Shown here: one piece after another, positions 6,703 to 8,420 of the stretch
How positions within the stretch are numbered: position 1 is the first letter of the stretch
Layout of the letters: each line of letters opens with the position of its first letter
DNA from: an uncultured Eubacteriales bacterium
GTDB taxonomy: Bacteria; Bacillota; Clostridia; Oscillospirales; QAMX01
Assembly: GCA_905205975.1 (NCBI GenBank)
Contig: CAJLFQ010000086.1
Span: forward strand, 1 to 8,420
Direction: 5' to 3'
Length of the DNA stretch: 8,420 nucleotides
Position numbers and translations under genes: made by a program
The notes under the pieces: generated by a model
Seen by the model: only the letters and a program-made list of their open reading frames with translations
Told to the model about the DNA's origin: nothing
The model's database searches: none

Positions 6703-8085
6703 CTACCAGCCGTATTTTTCCGGCCCCCACGGTTTTGCGATCAGCTCCTGTTTCAGAAGAAGCATCTGATTGGAGGGAACGTTCTCCGTCACCACGACGC
6801 CGGGGCCGATGGCGCAGTTGCAGCCGATGGTGACGCCGGGATAAAACGTACAGTTGACGCCCGTGCGCGTATGATCCCCGATATAGGTTGCATTGGCGCA
6901 GTTTTTCGGCGTTTCCCGGCGGCCGCAGACGTCATGGCGGCTGGAGCGGTTGTCAAATCGCAGCGTCCCGCAGACGCAGGAAGCGCCGATATCGACGTCT
7001 TCCCCGAACAGGCCATCCATTTCCATATAATGATATAAATAAACGCCGTCAAAGAGAACGCCGGAGCATTCTGCCGCATGCAGAATTTTGCAGCGGGAAC
7101 CGACCACGCTCTCCCCTTCGAGATAACAGTAGTTTCGGATTTCCGTATGGCTGCCGATCATGGCGCAGCCGTCGATGACGGCACCGTTGTCGATGACCGT
7201 ATCGTCTCCGACGATCAGGTTGCCGTTGACCGTCACATTGCGGCCAATCCGGCTGTTTTTCCCGAGGCGGACAAAGCCGTTGATCACCGCTGCCGGGGCG
7301 ATTGAAGCGCCTTCGGCGAGTTCATTCGCCGTGAGCGCCGCCGTTTCTGCGCGCACCGTCAGGATGTTGGCCTCCAGAATATGCCACGGTTTGTCCAGAT
7401 CAAGGAACGGTTTTTGCCCCGTCAGCGCCGGGATCGCGCCGAAGCGGTCTGCCCAGACGGTCAGCGCCGTTTCGACGTGGCGTTCCGTTTTGGGCGGCAT
7501 ACCGCCAATGCCGCCGCCTTCAAACACACCGGCGGCGGCCAGACAGACCGTCAGAGACGTTCCGCGGAATGCAAACGCCTCCAGCACCTGATACGTTTCC
7601 GTTTCCGGATGACCGGAAAACCCGGTCAGCTGACCCGCTGCATCGGTTTCGGCGCAGATCCAGTCGGCTGAATCGTTTGTTTGCTGTACCGGGCTCAGCA
7701 GCGCCGCCAACGGTTTTTCCGTTTTTTGAAAGGATTGCAGGAAATCGGTGAGATCCTGTGCGTCATACAGGCAATCTCCGAACAAAACGACGGCGTCGCC
7801 TTCCGGCGGAACGGCTTCCATCGCGCGTTCCAGCGTTTCGGCGCTGCCTGCCGCTGCACCGACGTCCACGATCTGCACCTGCGCATTTTCAAGAAACGCC
7901 CGGCGCAGACCTGCTGTTTGATGCGAGGCCGCGATGACAATTTCATCCGCACCGGCGCGCCGCAGCGATTCTGCTGTACGGACAGCCAGCGGGACGTTTC
8001 CGACCGGGACACACGCTTTGCAGCGGTATTCGGAGAACGGCCAAAGCCGCTTTCCGGTTCCGCCGGCCAGCAAATAAGCTTTCAT
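6703..8085 (-). CDS. Sugar-1-phosphate nucleotidyltransferase with left-handed beta-helix domain (GlmU-like)
   Basis: This 460-residue two-domain enzyme probably makes an NDP-sugar from a sugar-1-phosphate and an NTP. The N-terminal Rossmann-like pyrophosphorylase domain (1-240) starts with LAGGTGKRLWPFS (6-18), has catalytic K23 in CKACVPV, and has the metal-binding Asp in LFGDCLY (D104). It ends with DKPWHILEAN (231-240), which resembles the 'TPWDLLEAN' segment of archaeal GlmU-type enzymes. Residues 258-435 are hexapeptide repeats (IGRNVTVNG, VGDDTVIDNGAVIDG, IGPGVVV), with a CGTLRFDN motif (372-379) like the 'ANLRFD' of that same group. Substrate and any acetyltransferase activity are unproven; GlcNAc-1-P, Glc-1-P or Man-1-P are all possible. 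It has 16 cysteines, 11 of them in the beta-helix. The ATG at 8085 has GGAGG 7 bases upstream. A longer reading from a TTG at 8169 overlaps the promoter. Confidence 0.9.
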   Translation of the reverse strand: MKAYLLAGGTGKRLWPFSEYRCKACVPVGNVPLAVRTAESLRRAGADEIVIAASHQTAGLRRAFLENAQVQIVDVGAAAGSAETLERAMEAVPPEGDAVVLFGDCLYDAQDLTDFLQSFQKTEKPLAALLSPVQQTNDSADWICAETDAAGQLTGFSGHPETETYQVLEAFAFRGTSLTVCLAAAGVFEGGGIGGMPPKTERHVETALTVWADRFGAIPALTGQKPFLDLDKPWHILEANILTVRAETAALTANELAEGASIAPAAVINGFVRLGKNSRIGRNVTVNGNLIVGDDTVIDNGAVIDGCAMIGSHTEIRNYCYLEGESVVGSRCKILHAAECSGVLFDGVYLYHYMEMDGLFGEDVDIGASCVCGTLRFDNRSSRHDVCGRRETPKNCANATYIGDHTRTGVNCTFYPGVTIGCNCAIGPGVVVTENVPSNQMLLLKQELIAKPWGPEKYGW

Positions 8086-8092
8086 GTGGAAA

Positions 8093-8097
8093 CCTCC
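8093..8097 (-). promoter_or_regulatory. Ribosome binding site of the nucleotidyltransferase
   Basis: GGAGG on the minus strand, 7 bases before the ATG at 8085. It selects this start over the upstream TTG at 8169. Confidence 0.85.
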
Positions 8098-8127
8098 GTT
8101 TCTGTTTCGGTTGTTCTGTTGTCCTCT

Positions 8128-8156
8128 ATTATATCTGCTTTTCGTCAAAAAGTAAA
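8128..8156 (-). promoter_or_regulatory. Sigma-A-type promoter of the nucleotidyltransferase-kinase unit
   Basis: A perfect TATAAT lies at 8128-8133. With a 17-base spacer, the -35 is TTTACT at 8151-8156 (4 of 6 to TTGACA). A TTGACG also occurs, but only 9 bases from the -10, too close to serve it. The predicted start of transcription, near 8121, gives a leader of about 36 bases with the GGAGG site. It lies directly after the terminator of the preceding gene, as expected for an independent unit. Confidence 0.75.
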
Positions 8157-8177
8157 GTGTTTTCTGCAAACCGCGTC

Positions 8178-8217
8178 AAAAAACGGAAGAACGGCGTTGA
8201 TGCCGTTCTTCCGTTTT
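8178..8217 (-). terminator. Intrinsic terminator of the right-edge gene
   Basis: A perfect 16-base inverted repeat has arms at 8202-8217 and 8180-8195 and a 6-base loop at 8196-8201. The core of the stem is CGGAAGAACGGC. Read on the minus strand, the stem ends in a run of six T (TTTTTT, 8183-8178). It begins 31 bases after the stop of the right-edge gene, so it ends that transcript and insulates the promoter just beyond. The plus strand also has T-rich sequence after the stem, but no plus-strand gene runs into it. Confidence 0.92.
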
Positions 8218-8248
8218 GGTTTTTGTTTTTCTGGTTTCTATGGACGGG

Positions 8249-8420
8249 TCATTCGCCCTCGCTGAGCTTGATGCCGTACCGGTTCAACCGCCCATAGAAC
8301 GACTCGCTTTTTTCCCGCAGGATATCTTCTTTGCCGCCGTAGAACCATTCGCTCGACCGGAAAGCCAGCGCGATGTAATCCGTTGAAAGGCGCGAGCGCT
8401 CAATATGCGACCGTTCAAGG
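8249..8420 (-). CDS. C-terminus of an unrecognised protein (partial, runs off right edge)
   Basis: An open frame enters from the right edge and gives 57 residues, ending SFYGRLNRYGIKLSEGE and a TGA at 8249-8251. It is rich in charged and aromatic residues (IERSRLSTDYIALAFR, then SSEWFYGGKEDILREK), looks soluble and probably helical, and has no hydrophobic segment or known motif. I take it as real because the frame is open to the edge, its codon use resembles that of its neighbours, and a textbook terminator follows on the same strand. I do not recognise the family. Confidence 0.7.
   Translation of the reverse strand, partial: LERSHIERSRLSTDYIALAFRSSEWFYGGKEDILREKSESFYGRLNRYGIKLSEGE

Noticed and set aside
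8086..8169. N-terminal extension of the nucleotidyltransferase from a TTG at 8169
   Set aside because: It overlaps the predicted promoter. The conserved domain begins right at the ATG at 8085, which has GGAGG upstream.
1..8420. Mobile elements, CRISPR arrays, tRNA or rRNA genes, phage or defence genes
   Set aside because: I looked on both strands for direct repeats with spacers, transposase or integrase motifs and tRNA-like folds and saw none. The genes are compact housekeeping genes in one direction.

Overview
The window looks like an ordinary housekeeping stretch of a moderately GC-rich Firmicute. It is probably a member of the Clostridia, and the Oscillospiraceae/Ruminococcaceae are my best guess. 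That guess rests on gene content and order (gltX, glnS, an M50 protease, scpA, scpB, then a membrane-anchored protein) and on strong AGGAG-type ribosome binding sites. No 16S or other diagnostic marker is present. Every gene I can support lies on the minus strand. Coding density is high, and I see no rRNA, tRNA, CRISPR array, insertion sequence, attachment site or phage gene.

Read in the direction of transcription, from high to low coordinates, the window has three blocks. (1) 8420 to 8249 is the C-terminal end of an unrecognised gene, closed by a strong intrinsic terminator at 8178-8217. (2) A sigma-A-type promoter (-10 at 8128-8133) drives a two-gene unit: a sugar-1-phosphate nucleotidyltransferase with a left-handed beta-helix tail (6703-8085), then a uridine-kinase-family P-loop kinase (5742-6683). 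(3) A second promoter with an extended -10 (5689-5694) drives what looks like one long operon: gltX (3966-5618), glnS (2306-3961), an M50 site-2-protease-family membrane protein (1538-2275), scpA (788-1525), scpB (185-781), and the start of a membrane-anchored protein running off the left edge (1-143), possibly a DUF2953 protein. Gaps inside this operon are 4 to 41 bases.

Functionally, block 3 joins glutamate and glutamine tRNA charging to the ScpA/ScpB kleisin subunits of the bacterial SMC condensin, with an intramembrane-type protease between them. Having both gltX and glnS suggests that Gln-tRNA(Gln) is made directly here and not only by transamidation. Block 2 probably makes a nucleotide-sugar. 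The kinase beside it resembles the catalytic domain of a larger clostridial nucleoside kinase but lacks that protein's N-terminal TGS/ThrRS-like part.

I did not find a convincing undescribed system. The items most worth a second look are the kinase plus cysteine-rich nucleotidyltransferase pair, the stand-alone kinase domain, and the short palindromic leader of the gltX operon.
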